A stretch of DNA of 64,000 nucleotides from Gemmatimonadota bacterium (GCA_016714015.1 JADJNZ010000001.1:682001-746000), one strand, 5' to 3'; shown: positions 33,721 through 43,085, numbered from the stretch's first letter. Program-made: numbers and translations. The notes: generated by a model not told the origin, from the sequence alone.

Positions 33721-34452
33721 GTGAACGCCGTCGCCGGCGGGGGGACGCTGGTGACCTTCCCCGCGCTCGTCGCCTTGGGCGTCCCCCCGATCACCGCCAA
33801 CGCGACCTCCACCGTCGCGCTCTGGCCGGGGACGATGGCGTCCATGTGGGGCTATCGGGCGGAGCTGCGGGGGGCCAAGGCCTGGGCTCGGGTCTGGGCC
33901 ATCCCCAGCCTGCTCGGCGGGGTGATCGGCGCGAGCCTCCTGCTCGTCACCCCCGAACAGCGGTTCGCCCAAATCGTTCCGTGGCTCATCCTCGGGGCGA
34001 CCGCGCTGTTCATGGCCCAAGGGCCGCTCCTGCGTCGGCTGCGGGAGGCCGCGCCCCATCGCACCATCGAGAATGCCGACGGCACCCTCGCCCCGCCGCC
34101 GGCACCCTTCCTCGCTGGCCAGCTGCTCGTCGGGATCTATGGCGGGTACTTCGGCGCCGGCGCCGGGATCCTCATGCTCGCCGCCCTCGGCCTGATGGGA
34201 CTCACGAACATCCATCAGATGAACGGCCTGAAGAACTGGGGCGGCGGCCTGATGAATCTCGTCGCCGTGCTCATCTTCGCCGCGAGCGGCATCGTCGACT
34301 GGCCCCTCGCGATCGCGATGGCCGTCGGCGCCACGCTCGGCGGGATCGGTGGTTCGCTCCTCGCGCAGCGCGTCGGCCAGACCTGGGTCAGGCGCGCGAT
34401 CGTCACCATCGGGCTCGGCTCCGGGCTCGCCATGCTCTTCGGACTCATATGA
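33721..34452 (+). CDS. TauE/SafE-family sulfite/organosulfur exporter (N-terminus uncertain)
   Basis: Inner-membrane protein of the TauE/SafE (TSUP) family, about 8 helices, probable anion exporter. The family start NAVAGGGTLVTFPALVALGV lies immediately at this GTG, and GGYFGAGAGILMLAALGLMG is the second family repeat. Proteins of this family normally have about 20 residues before NAVAGGG, and the same frame continues upstream with a hydrophobic stretch (PLLLPLLVALAAAVGAA), but it contains no ATG, GTG or TTG. The start could therefore be a rare CTG (33673) or ATT (33628), or an upstream sequence error in the C-rich tract at 33579-33590. The stop overlaps the decarboxylase ATG. Confidence 0.8.
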   Translation: MNAVAGGGTLVTFPALVALGVPPITANATSTVALWPGTMASMWGYRAELRGAKAWARVWAIPSLLGGVIGASLLLVTPEQRFAQIVPWLILGATALFMAQGPLLRRLREAAPHRTIENADGTLAPPPAPFLAGQLLVGIYGGYFGAGAGILMLAALGLMGLTNIHQMNGLKNWGGGLMNLVAVLIFAASGIVDWPLAIAMAVGATLGGIGGSLLAQRVGQTWVRRAIVTIGLGSGLAMLFGLI

Positions 34453-35903
34453 CCATCCCTCCGCTCGACCCGCAGGACTGGGACGCCTACCGCGCCCTCG
34501 CGCATCGCATGGTCGATGACTCCATCGACTTCCTGCGCGACGTCCGCACCCGTCCCGCCTGGCAGCCGATGCCCGCTGAGGTGAAGGCGCACCTCGCCGG
34601 TGAACCGCTTCCGGTGAAGGGGGCCGGGGACGCCGCGGCATACGACGATTTCCTGCGGTATGTCCGCCCCTATCCCAATGGCAACATCCACCCGCGCTTC
34701 TGGGGTTGGGTGATGGGCACCGGCACGCCGCAGACGGCGATGGCCGACTTCCTCGCGTCGGTGATCAATCCCAACGTCGGCGGTCTCGAGCAGGCACCGA
34801 AGTTCGTCGAGCAGACCGTCGTCCGCTGGCTCGCCGAGGCGATGGGCTATCCGTCGGATGCCGGCGGGATCCTCGTGAGCGGCGGCACGATGGCGAACGT
34901 CCTCGCGCTCGCGGTCGCGCGGAGGCACGGCGCCGGGTTCGACGTGCGCACCGACGGCCTGCAGTCCGGCCAGCCGACGCTGCTCGTCTACGCCTCGAGT
35001 GAAGTGCACGGATGGCTCCCCAAGTCGTGCGACCTCCTCGGACTCGGCAAGGCGGGCTTCCGCCCGGTCCCGGTGAACGACGCCTTCGAGGTGGACGTCG
35101 CCGCGATGGCGACCATGATCGCCGCTGACCGCGCCGCCGGGCATCGACCGTTCTGCATCATCGGCACCGCGGGAACGGTGCAGACCGGCGCGACCGACGA
35201 CCTCGTCGCGCTCGCCGACCTCGCGGCACGCGAACGACTCTGGTTCCACGTCGACGGCGCCTTCGGTGCGATGGCCGCACTCTCCCCAGCGACCGCGCCG
35301 ATCGTCCGCGGCATGGACCGCGCGGACTCGATCGCGTTCGACCTGCACAAGTGGGGTTATCTGCCGTTCGGGGTCGCCTGCGTGCTCACGCGTCGCGACG
35401 TGGATCTGACCAGCACCTTCTCCATGCAGGCCGCCTACCTCGCTGGCGAGGAGCGCGGAGTGTTCGGACGGTCGGGGATCCACTTCGCCGACCGCGGCAT
35501 CGAGCTCACGCGCCGCTTCTCGGCCCTCAAGGTCTGGATGTTCCTCAAGGCGGTCGGCTTCGAGACGCTCGGCGCGCACATCGCGCGGAATGTGACGCAG
35601 GCGACGCGACTGGCCCGCCTCGTCGATGCGCACCCGTCCCTCGAGCGCATGGCCCCTACGCCGATGAATATCGTCGTGATGCGATATGCGCCCGCGACAC
35701 TTGCGCCGGAGCGGCGCGACGCGGTGAACCGCGAACTGCTGCTCCAGCTCCAGGAACGGGGGATCGCCGTGCCGAGCGGCACGACGATCCGCGGTGCCTA
35801 CGGCATGCGCGTGGCGATCACCAACCACCGCTCCGACGACTCCGACTTCGACGCGCTCGTCGAGGCGACGGCGCGACTCGGCGCGGAGATCGCGGCGGGC
35901 TGA
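34449..35903 (+). CDS. Pyridoxal-phosphate-dependent group II decarboxylase
   Basis: A 484-residue fold-type I PLP enzyme of the aromatic-amino-acid/glutamate decarboxylase group. The substrate half includes PYPNGNIHPRFWGWV and SGGTMANVLALAVAR. The PLP-binding Lys K301 is in FDLHKWGYLPFG. An HVDGAFGAMAAL motif (Asp contacting the pyridine nitrogen) precedes it. The decarboxylase class cannot be resolved to one amino acid from these motifs; aromatic amino acids or related compounds are possible. The ATG at 34449 overlaps the TauE gene stop (ATGA). It converges on ppsA with 3 nt between the stops. Confidence 0.85.
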   Translation: MTIPPLDPQDWDAYRALAHRMVDDSIDFLRDVRTRPAWQPMPAEVKAHLAGEPLPVKGAGDAAAYDDFLRYVRPYPNGNIHPRFWGWVMGTGTPQTAMADFLASVINPNVGGLEQAPKFVEQTVVRWLAEAMGYPSDAGGILVSGGTMANVLALAVARRHGAGFDVRTDGLQSGQPTLLVYASSEVHGWLPKSCDLLGLGKAGFRPVPVNDAFEVDVAAMATMIAADRAAGHRPFCIIGTAGTVQTGATDDLVALADLAARERLWFHVDGAFGAMAALSPATAPIVRGMDRADSIAFDLHKWGYLPFGVACVLTRRDVDLTSTFSMQAAYLAGEERGVFGRSGIHFADRGIELTRRFSALKVWMFLKAVGFETLGAHIARNVTQATRLARLVDAHPSLERMAPTPMNIVVMRYAPATLAPERRDAVNRELLLQLQERGIAVPSGTTIRGAYGMRVAITNHRSDDSDFDALVEATARLGAEIAAG

Positions 35904-35906
35904 CCC

Positions 35907-38369
35907 TCAGACGGTCGCGTGCTCCGCGCCTGCGGCCGCGGTCGCCGCGGCCGCCTTCAGCAGAGGCGAGTGGTGATGCCACCGCTCGTAGGCCAGGCGC
36001 ACCTCGGCGTCGTGCACGCGCGTCCGGACCTTGATGATGCTGCCGGGATCCACCGAGATCGAGTCGATCCCCTCCGCCACGAGCAGGTCGGCGAACGAGG
36101 GATCGTCGCTCGGCGCCTGCCCGCAGAGTCCCACCGGGTCGCCCTGCTGATGCGCGCGGTGGATCACCTGCCGGATGAGGGCCAACACGGCGGGATCTCG
36201 CTCGTCGAACCCGGGGGCGAGGAGCGCCGAGTCGCGGTCGATCCCGAGCGTCAAGTGCGTGAGATCGTTGCTCCCGATCGAGAATCCGTCGAACCGGTCG
36301 GCGAAGGCCTCGGTGAGGATGACGTTCGAGGGCACCTCGCACATCACGTAGACCTGCAACCCGGCGAGACCGCGCACGAGTCCCTCGGCGGCCATCGCCT
36401 CGAGCACCGCATCGGCTTCCTCGGTCGTGCGGCAGAACGGGATCATGAGGACGATGTTCGTGAGCCCGATCGCCTCGCGGGCCATGCGCATGGCGGCGCA
36501 CTCCAGCCGGAATCCCTCGGCGTATCGCGGGTGCGTGTACCGCGCCGCGCCGCGGAACCCGATCATCGGGTTCTCCTCCACCGGCTCGAAGTCCCGTCCG
36601 CCGAGGAGCCCCGCGTACTCGTTCGTCTTGAAGTCGCTCATCCGGACGACGACCGGCTTGGGCCACTGCGAGGCGGCGAGCGTCGCCACGCCGCGCGCGA
36701 GCGTCTCGATGAACCACCCGCCCGGCCGCGCCTCGCCCACGCGAAGCGCCTCGACCTCCGCGCGAACCACGGCGTCGGTGATCCGCTCCGGATGCAGCAA
36801 CGCCATCGGATGCACGCGCGCCTCGTTCGCGATGATGAACTCCATGCGCGCGAGCCCGATGCCGTCGGCCGGGAGCCGCCAGTGCCGCAAGGCGCTCCCG
36901 GGGTCGGCCAGGTTGAGCAGCACACGCGTGGCGGTGTGCATCGGCACGTACGGCTCGGCCGGGGTCTCCTCGAAGCGGAGGCGCCCCTCGTGCACCAGCC
37001 CCTCATCCCCGCTCGCGCAGCTCACCGTCACCTCCGCGCCGTCGACCAGTTTGGTCGTCGCGTCGCCGGTGCCGACGACGGCGGGGATGCCGAGCTCGCG
37101 GCTGAGGATCGCTGCATGGCAGGTCCGGCCGCCGTGATCGGTGACCACGGCCGCGGCGCGCCGCATCAGCGGGAGCCAGTCCGGATCGGTCATCTCGGTC
37201 ACGAGGATGCTGCCGTCCGCGAACGGCTCCTCCGGTCCGTGCACGACCCGGACCGGTCCCAGCGCGATCCCAGTCCCCACGCTGCGACCGCGCACGAGGA
37301 CGCGCGACGCCTCGACCAGATGCCGGACGGGCGCGCCGCGGGCGACGTCGCGCGCCTGCGCCGTCTCGGGGCGCGCCTGCAGAATGAACAGATCGCCGGT
37401 CACGCCGTCCTTCGCCCACTCGATGTCCATCGGCGTGGGTCGGCCGGCGAGCTCTGAGTAGTGTTCCTCGATCCGCATGGCCCACCGCGCCAGCGTGATC
37501 GCATCGGCCGTGTCGAGCGCGAAGCGCGCGCGCCGGTCCGCCGGCACGTCGACCGTGCGGGTGCGCAGCTCACCCTCTGCGAGCACCATCATCGTCGCCT
37601 TGGCGCCGAGCCGACGACGGAGCAATGGATCCGGCGCATGGCGCGCGATGGCCGGTTTGAAGAGCAGGAGCTCGTCCGGATCGACCGTCCCCTTCACCAC
37701 GCTCTCGCCAAGGCCCCAGGCGGCGTTGATGAGCACCGCCTGGGGGAATCCTGACTCCGTGTCGATCGTGAACATGACGCCGGCGCTGCCAGCATCCGCT
37801 CGTACCATGCGCTGCACGCCGACCGAGAGCGCGATCGTCGCGTGGTCGAACCCGTTGGCCTCGCGATACGCGATCGCGCGGTCGGTGAAGAGCGACGCGA
37901 GGCAACGCACGACGCTCGCGAGGAGCTCCTCCTCGCCCTGCACGTTGAGGAAGCTCTCCTGTTGTCCGGCGAAGCTCGCGGTGGGCAGATCCTCTGCCGT
38001 CGCGCTGGAACGGACCGCGACGGCAGGGGCGCCGAGAGCGCGATACGCCTCGAGCACGGTCGCGCGCATGGGATCCGGGAGCCGCCCGGCACGGAAGGCG
38101 GCACGGATGGAGGCCCCCACATCGCGCGGTGCGCGCGTGCCGGCATGGAGAGCCGCGATCTCGCGCGCGATCACCGGCCCGAGCCGGTTCTCGGCGACGA
38201 AGGCCCGGTACGCATGCGCCGTGGTCGCGAAGCCTGGCGGCACGGGCACACCAGCGCCCGCGAGCTCGCGGATCATCTCTCCGAGTGACGCGTTCTTCCC
38301 GCCGACACGTGGCACGTCGGCGGCGACGAGTTCATCGAAGCGCAGGACCCAAGGGTCGAGCGTGGGCAT
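35907..38369 (-). CDS. ppsA: Phosphoenolpyruvate synthase
   Basis: Converts pyruvate and ATP to phosphoenolpyruvate, AMP and phosphate, an early gluconeogenic step. The 820-residue protein has three domains in order: the ATP-grasp domain (residues 1-330, with GGKNASLGEMI and RSSATAEDLPTASFAGQQE), and the swivelling phosphohistidine domain with catalytic His near residue 416 in GGRTCHAAILSRELGIPAVV. The C-terminal PEP/pyruvate TIM barrel includes GSNDLTHLTLG and the catalytic Cys in GLCGQAPSD. Length is normal. The small basic membrane-protein gene is 36 nt upstream. Confidence 0.95.
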   Translation of the reverse strand: MPTLDPWVLRFDELVAADVPRVGGKNASLGEMIRELAGAGVPVPPGFATTAHAYRAFVAENRLGPVIAREIAALHAGTRAPRDVGASIRAAFRAGRLPDPMRATVLEAYRALGAPAVAVRSSATAEDLPTASFAGQQESFLNVQGEEELLASVVRCLASLFTDRAIAYREANGFDHATIALSVGVQRMVRADAGSAGVMFTIDTESGFPQAVLINAAWGLGESVVKGTVDPDELLLFKPAIARHAPDPLLRRRLGAKATMMVLAEGELRTRTVDVPADRRARFALDTADAITLARWAMRIEEHYSELAGRPTPMDIEWAKDGVTGDLFILQARPETAQARDVARGAPVRHLVEASRVLVRGRSVGTGIALGPVRVVHGPEEPFADGSILVTEMTDPDWLPLMRRAAAVVTDHGGRTCHAAILSRELGIPAVVGTGDATTKLVDGAEVTVSCASGDEGLVHEGRLRFEETPAEPYVPMHTATRVLLNLADPGSALRHWRLPADGIGLARMEFIIANEARVHPMALLHPERITDAVVRAEVEALRVGEARPGGWFIETLARGVATLAASQWPKPVVVRMSDFKTNEYAGLLGGRDFEPVEENPMIGFRGAARYTHPRYAEGFRLECAAMRMAREAIGLTNIVLMIPFCRTTEEADAVLEAMAAEGLVRGLAGLQVYVMCEVPSNVILTEAFADRFDGFSIGSNDLTHLTLGIDRDSALLAPGFDERDPAVLALIRQVIHRAHQQGDPVGLCGQAPSDDPSFADLLVAEGIDSISVDPGSIIKVRTRVHDAEVRLAYERWHHHSPLLKAAAATAAAGAEHATV

Positions 38370-38405
38370 CTGGACTCCCGGCGCCCGCGGCGCCGCGTGA
38401 GTCGG

Positions 38406-38630
38406 TCAGGCGTCGAGCTTCCGGCGTTTCCGGTTGTCGCGCATGACGACGGCGGTCGCGACGAGCGCTCCCGCGATGGCGCCGGCCTTGAGCGCCTTCT
38501 TCGTGGTGCGCTTGACGCGCGCGACCTTGGCCTGGACCGACTTGCGGCCCTCGTTCACGAGGAGCTGCGTCTCGATCGCGTCGACGGCGCGCTTCGTGGC
38601 GCGTCCGAGTCGAGTGGTGAGCTTGGGCAT
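38406..38630 (-). CDS. Small basic membrane protein
   Basis: A 74-residue protein, very rich in Lys/Arg/Ala. It has a basic N-terminal helix (residues 1-45, MPKLTTRLGRATKRAVDAI), then a short hydrophobic stretch near residues 49-64 (AGAIAGALVATAVVM) and an RDNRKRRKLDA tail. The ATG at 38630 has a strong GGAGG Shine-Dalgarno sequence, so the longer frame to 38699 is rejected. It belongs to no family I recognise. The gene is 36 nt upstream of ppsA and probably cotranscribed. A membrane- or nucleic-acid-associated role is possible from charge alone. Confidence 0.65.
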   Translation of the reverse strand: MPKLTTRLGRATKRAVDAIETQLLVNEGRKSVQAKVARVKRTTKKALKAGAIAGALVATAVVMRDNRKRRKLDA

Positions 38631-38823
38631 CCGTTCCTCCGGATCCGGACCCCGTGAGGCGGGGCCGCCGAGCGCCGACGGTGCGGCGCTCACCTGCACA
38701 CTAGGTCCGGGACCCCGGCAATGCCATCGGGAGAACCCTGCGCCCTGTCAGGCGACCGACGGCGGGGTTCGGATGACAGGGTGCAAGCCCCGCGGGCGCA
38801 GGCGCCCGGCGATCAGAGGGCGT

Positions 38824-39297
38824 TCACTCCGCCGGCACACCCGCGTGCTTGCACACCAGCGCCCACTCCTTCGCCGTGACCGGCTGCACGCTGAGGCGGC
38901 TCCCGCGCTGGAGCAGCACCATCTTCTCGAGCCCCTTGAGCGCCTTGAGCTCGGCGAGCGTGACGATCCTGGGAAGTGTGCGCACGGCCCTCACATCCAC
39001 CTGGATCCAGGTCGGGGTCTCCGGCTTCGACTTGGGATCGAAGTGGTCATCCGCCGGGTCGAAGGCGGTCGGATCGGGATAGCCCTCCTTCACCACCTCG
39101 CAGATCCCCACGATCCCCGTCGGGTCGGCGCTCGAGTGATAGAAGAAGCAGCGGTCCCCCTTCTTCATCAGGTCGCGCATGGTGTTGCGCGCCTGAAAGT
39201 TCCGCACGCCGCTCCACCCGGTGGTCGACTTCGGCGCCTTCCGGAGGTCGTCGAACGAGAAGGTCGACGGTTCCGACTTGAGCAACCAGTGACTCAC
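38824..39297 (-). CDS. EVE-domain protein
   Basis: A 157-residue single-domain protein of the EVE family (PUA-like fold, related to human THYN1). It starts SHWLLKSEPSTFSFDDL and has the segments GVRNFQARNTM, KGDRCFFYHS and GIVGICEVV in order, matching the whole domain. EVE domains bind modified bases such as 5-methylcytosine derivatives in DNA or RNA. The GTG start at 39297 overlaps the aminotransferase stop by 4 nt. No methylase or restriction gene is adjacent, so I see no defence context. Confidence 0.88.
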   Translation of the reverse strand: MSHWLLKSEPSTFSFDDLRKAPKSTTGWSGVRNFQARNTMRDLMKKGDRCFFYHSSADPTGIVGICEVVKEGYPDPTAFDPADDHFDPKSKPETPTWIQVDVRAVRTLPRIVTLAELKALKGLEKMVLLQRGSRLSVQPVTAKEWALVCKHAGVPAE

Positions 39298-40595
39298 GCC
39301 GAGATGCCCCGCCGGATCGCGACCTTGACCGCATCGACGAACGTGTCGATCTCGTCGACGCTCGTGTAGACGCTCGGCGTGATGCGGATGCCCTTGAACT
39401 CGGGGTGCACGATCGGCGTGTTCACGATGCGATAGTTGCTCATTAACCATCCGCCGAGCTGCACCGGGTCGATACCGTCGACGTTGAAGAGCGCGATCGC
39501 GCCGGACTTCTCGGGCCCGAGCTCGGTGAGCACCTTCACCCGCGGCGACTCGGCGAGGAGCGCCTTCGCCCAGCGGTCGCGGAGGTAGCGGAGCCGCGCG
39601 ATCTTGCGGTCGGCGCCGATGCCGCGGTGGAAGTTGATCGCGACAGAGACGGCGTTGAACAGCGCCTGCGGGTGCGTGCCGATCTCCTCGTACTTGCGGA
39701 TGTTGGCCACGCGCGAGACGTCGGAGCCCATCATCGGCCAGAGCTTCGCGATCTTCTCCTTGCGCACGTACAGGAAGCCCGAGCCGATCGGCGCATGCAT
39801 CCACTTGTGGAGCGAGGTCGCGTAGTAGTCGCAGTCGAGCTGGTCGCGCGTGAAGGGGAAGTGCGCGAACGCGTGCGCCCCGTCCACGAACACCTCGATG
39901 CCGCGCGGACGCGCGATCTGCACCACCTCCCGGATGGGGAGGATTTGTCCGGTGAGGTTGGTGATGTGCGTGAGCTCGATGACCTTCGTGCGCGGCGTGA
40001 TCGCCTGCTCGATGATCCGGACGAACGCCTTGGGGTCGGTCATCGGGACGGGGAACGACACCTGCTTGAGGACGATCCCCTCGCGCCGCTCGCGCTGCTG
40101 CCAGGTGGTGATCATCCGCCCGTAGTTCTGGTTGGTGACGATCACCTCGTCGCCGCGCTGGAGGTCGATCCCGAGGATCATGATCTCGAGCCCCTCGGAC
40201 GCGTTGCGCGTGATCGCCATCTCCTCGGGATCGCAACCGAACTCCTTGGCGAGTTCGCGGCGCGTGGACTCCATGCGCGGCTCGAGGACCCGCCAGTTGT
40301 GCTCCACCGGCAGCTCGTTGACGAACCGCAGGTCGCGGATCATCTGCTCGAGCACATGGCTCGGCGCCGGCGAGATGCCGCCGTTGTTCAGGTTGATCAT
40401 CGTCCGTTCGGCGTCGAACGCGCGCTGGATCAGCCCCCAGTACGCCTCGTCATCCGCGAGGGCGGCGGCGGTGCGGCCACCGGCCACCGTCTCCGCCTTG
40501 AAGAGCTGCGCGACCGCGCGCTCGCTGAACACCGGGAGGGCAGCACCGGCGCCGGCGAGACCGGCGAGGAAGGAACGACGCGACGTGAACGGCAC
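39294..40595 (-). CDS. Tat-exported class V aminotransferase-fold enzyme (CefD-like)
   Basis: A 433-residue PLP enzyme of fold type I. A twin-arginine signal (SRRSFLAGLAGAGAALP) precedes the catalytic domain, so the folded holoenzyme is probably exported to the periplasm. The PLP-binding Lys is in TSLHKWMHAPIGSG, and FVDGAHAFAHF holds the Asp that contacts the cofactor. It is in the isopenicillin-N epimerase/cysteine desulfurase-like group, but the reaction is unknown; no Fe-S assembly partner is near. It follows the outer-membrane-type gene by 30 nt and overlaps the EVE gene. Confidence 0.85.
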   Translation of the reverse strand: MPFTSRRSFLAGLAGAGAALPVFSERAVAQLFKAETVAGGRTAAALADDEAYWGLIQRAFDAERTMINLNNGGISPAPSHVLEQMIRDLRFVNELPVEHNWRVLEPRMESTRRELAKEFGCDPEEMAITRNASEGLEIMILGIDLQRGDEVIVTNQNYGRMITTWQQRERREGIVLKQVSFPVPMTDPKAFVRIIEQAITPRTKVIELTHITNLTGQILPIREVVQIARPRGIEVFVDGAHAFAHFPFTRDQLDCDYYATSLHKWMHAPIGSGFLYVRKEKIAKLWPMMGSDVSRVANIRKYEEIGTHPQALFNAVSVAINFHRGIGADRKIARLRYLRDRWAKALLAESPRVKVLTELGPEKSGAIALFNVDGIDPVQLGGWLMSNYRIVNTPIVHPEFKGIRITPSVYTSVDEIDTFVDAVKVAIRRGISA

Positions 40596-40625
40596 GATCG
40601 GGCTCCGGAGGAGGGGGGTGATCCG

Positions 40626-41786
40626 CTAAGGTACCACGATCAGGCCCGATTCGCCGCCGAAATCGTCGCGCACGCGCGCGAGGTTCCGCGGGGCGCGCCA
40701 GGGCCCGAGGTTGGCGCGCACGCCCACATGATGCTTGCCCGGCGGCAACGGGATGCGGGCGACCCATACCGTGCCTTCGCGCACCATCGGCACCGGCCGC
40801 CAGTCGGAGAAGTCGCCGGCGACCTCCACCGCGAGGGTGTCGTGCGCCTGCACCCGCACGACCAAGGTCGCACCTTCGCCCTCGCGCGGGGCGAGCAGCG
40901 CCTCGGCGATCGCGACGCGCTGCATCACGGGCAGCGGCTTCGGCCCGATGCTCACGCGGACGGAGGCGGTGATGATGTCCGCCTGCGGCAGGCCGCGCAG
41001 CGGGTCCGAGAGCTGCCGTCCGGCACTCGCCAGGAAGGCGATGTCGTCGGAGAGCTGCAGCACGCCGCTCAGCGAGAGGCCTTCGCCCCCGTCGTCGGTG
41101 CCGGCGATCCCGCGACGATCCGTCCAGGAGGCGGAGAGCTCATGCGGGCCTCGTCGGGCCTGCATCGCGAACTGCCAGTCCTCGAGCTCGTACGAGAGTG
41201 CGAAGGGCGCGATCGTCCCACCGCTCGCGAAGAGCAGGGGGAAATCGTCGGAGTTCTGGCGCGAGACCGAGGCGCTCGCGAAGAGGAAGCGCCACCGCGT
41301 CCATCCGCCGATGTCGCCTGAGTAGCTGCGGCGACGACGACCGTCGCGCACGGTGAGGCCGACCGCGGTCCCGCCCCACGCGCCCCAGGCATCACGCACG
41401 TAGTGTTGCCGGATGAACCCCGTGCCGTTGCCGCCACGCCCGGCGCTGCGCAACGAGAAGGTCGCGCCGGTCGCCCCCACGTCGGTGCGCAGGTGCTCGT
41501 TGGTGAGCCACGGGAAGACCACCGCCGCGACGGCCTGCGCCGCCGCGAGCGAGTCGCGCGCGTACGTGAGGTTGCCGCTCGAGTAGAGCGTCCACCGGTC
41601 GGTCGGCTTGCGCCAATAGATGGCGAGCAGCGCCGCGTCCACCGCCGGCACCGTGTCCTGCCCGTTGAAGCCCGGCTGCCGCACGCTCGCATAGCCCCCT
41701 TCGAAGCGGAGCTCCGGGAGCGTCTGCGCGGACAGGCCGCGCGTCGCGAGGACGACGAAGGCGCCCAGCGCCGCGCGGCGGATCAC
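40626..41786 (-). CDS. Beta-rich exported protein with C-terminal glycogen-binding domain
   Basis: A 386-residue secreted protein with a signal peptide ending near LSAQ (residue 21). Residues 25-290 are rich in alternating aromatic/polar strands (for example LSYELEDWQFAMQAR), consistent with an outer-membrane beta barrel. The C-terminal 90 residues are a CBM48/AMPK-beta-type domain with VEVAGDFSDWRPVPM and GTVWVARIPLPPGKHHVGV. It starts one base after the stop of the upstream 221-residue gene. The location of the domain (periplasmic or surface) depends on barrel strand number, which cannot be read here. No enzyme activity is evident. Confidence 0.72.
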   Translation of the reverse strand: MIRRAALGAFVVLATRGLSAQTLPELRFEGGYASVRQPGFNGQDTVPAVDAALLAIYWRKPTDRWTLYSSGNLTYARDSLAAAQAVAAVVFPWLTNEHLRTDVGATGATFSLRSAGRGGNGTGFIRQHYVRDAWGAWGGTAVGLTVRDGRRRRSYSGDIGGWTRWRFLFASASVSRQNSDDFPLLFASGGTIAPFALSYELEDWQFAMQARRGPHELSASWTDRRGIAGTDDGGEGLSLSGVLQLSDDIAFLASAGRQLSDPLRGLPQADIITASVRVSIGPKPLPVMQRVAIAEALLAPREGEGATLVVRVQAHDTLAVEVAGDFSDWRPVPMVREGTVWVARIPLPPGKHHVGVRANLGPWRAPRNLARVRDDFGGESGLIVVP

Positions 41787-41787
41787 G

Positions 41788-42453
41788 TCACCGCGGGGGC
41801 CTCGAGCCAGTGGGAGCGAGACTGGCGGTGGCAGCAGGTGACGGAAGGAGCGACATCACGCCTCGGGCCCGCACCTCGAGCGCCGCATCGGGCGCCAGCC
41901 CGGCCACGACATCGGCCTGGACCGACTGTCCCAGCGAGGCGATCTGCGCCGCGGTCGCGCCGCGTCGCATGAGGGCGGTGATCTGTTCGAGCGCGTGCTT
42001 CGCGGGGATCCCGCGCACCACCAGCTCCGTGAGGACGTCGATCGGCATGACCACCGACCGCTCCGCGGGCCAGGACGCACGGATCTGCTTCAGCATCGGG
42101 GCGGGCACGCCGTTCACGAGCGCTTCCGCGCCCGAGGCGAGTTCCGCGACCGACATCGAGGGAGCCAGAAGGGCTCGCGCCTGCTCGAGACGCTTCGCCA
42201 GCGACGCCACGGCCTCCTGGATCCGCTCCCCGGAAGCCTGCTTCGCGACACCTTCGTTCGCCTTCGCGATGAGCGGCTGCACCGGCAGCCCCTTCGCCGC
42301 GGCCCGAGCGATCTCCCGCTCGACGGCCGTGCGCGTCCTCGCATCGGCGATGGGCAGCACCACCGACCCCTGCTGCGCAGCGAGCGCAGGGGCGGCGGAC
42401 ACGCTGGCGAGCACCAGCGCGACGAGAGTGATCACTCTACGATGCATGCTCAT
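41788..42453 (-). CDS. Exported helical protein of unknown function
   Basis: A 221-residue protein with a signal peptide ending near ALA-AQQ (residue 26). The rest is predicted almost entirely helical, with many Ala/Glu/Lys residues and no Cys. I recognise no family. The ATG at 42453 overlaps the stop of the glycogen-binding membrane protein (ATGA); the next Met at 42447 is also possible. It lies between two genes with glycogen-binding domains, so it is likely part of the same system, perhaps a periplasmic partner. Confidence 0.7.
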   Translation of the reverse strand: MSMHRRVITLVALVLASVSAAPALAAQQGSVVLPIADARTRTAVEREIARAAAKGLPVQPLIAKANEGVAKQASGERIQEAVASLAKRLEQARALLAPSMSVAELASGAEALVNGVPAPMLKQIRASWPAERSVVMPIDVLTELVVRGIPAKHALEQITALMRRGATAAQIASLGQSVQADVVAGLAPDAALEVRARGVMSLLPSPAATASLAPTGSRPPR

Positions 42454-43085
42454 CGGGCGAAGACCATCACGACGGAACCCTCGCGGCCGTAGTCCGCGTC
42501 GCCCGCCTTGGGCGCGCGCGGATCGGCCACCATCAATGTACCGTCGATGAGGAAGGCGTACACGTGCCGGCCGGGCGCGAGGGGGACCGTCGCAGTCCAG
42601 AGCCCGCTCTCCAGCCGGGTGAGCGGGAGTGCCCCGCCCTGCCACTCGTTGAAGTCGCCCACGAGCGACACGCTCCGCGCGTCGGCGCGGTCGAGCACGA
42701 ACTGCGTCGCGACCGGGGCGGACTCGCCCCCTATCGCCGCCGCCGGGATGACCGGCACGCCGCCCGCCAAGGCCGCGTCCGGCGCGCCCGTCGGGGTCGG
42801 GAACTCGCCCGTCGCCATCATCGGCTCACGCTCGGCGCGCGGCTCCACCGACCCGCGGGCGAGGAACCCCGCGAAGAGGGCGAAGGCCGCCACGGCGGAG
42901 GCGCCGAGCCCCGAAAGGGCCGGCACCCGCCAGGCATCGAGGAACCGCCGCCACGCCGACGGGCGCGGCGCGGCCCACACCGCGCTCAGCAGTTGAGCCA
43001 CCGCCCGCGGGTCCGCCTGTGCCTCCGGCGCCTCCCGCAGTGTCGCGCGAACCTGCGCGATGATCCTGTCCTGTCCGTCACTCAT
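42450..43085 (-). CDS. Putative anti-sigma-like membrane protein with extracytoplasmic glycogen-binding domain
   Basis: A 211-residue protein with one membrane helix (about residues 53-76, SGLGASAVAAFALFAGFLA). The short cytosolic N-terminus (1-52) has no zinc-binding ASD Cys/His motif. The outward-facing C-terminal 85 residues form a CBM48/AMPK-beta-type domain, with SVSLVGDFNEWQGGALPL, LWTATVPLAPGRHVYAFLI and DGTLMVADP. Its ATG overlaps the ECF sigma stop by 8 nt, exactly where anti-sigma genes lie. I infer that it holds the sigma factor until a carbohydrate is sensed outside. Sequence similarity to known anti-sigma domains is not visible. Confidence 0.72.
   Translation of the reverse strand: MSDGQDRIIAQVRATLREAPEAQADPRAVAQLLSAVWAAPRPSAWRRFLDAWRVPALSGLGASAVAAFALFAGFLARGSVEPRAEREPMMATGEFPTPTGAPDAALAGGVPVIPAAAIGGESAPVATQFVLDRADARSVSLVGDFNEWQGGALPLTRLESGLWTATVPLAPGRHVYAFLIDGTLMVADPRAPKAGDADYGREGSVVMVFAR

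Noticed and set aside
38743..38781. Hairpin CCCTGTCA/TGACAGGG as a regulatory element between the EVE gene and the small basic protein gene
   Set aside because: The stem is 8 bp with a loop of 23 nt and no T-run; such a pair is not unusual in a 193-nt GC-rich gap.
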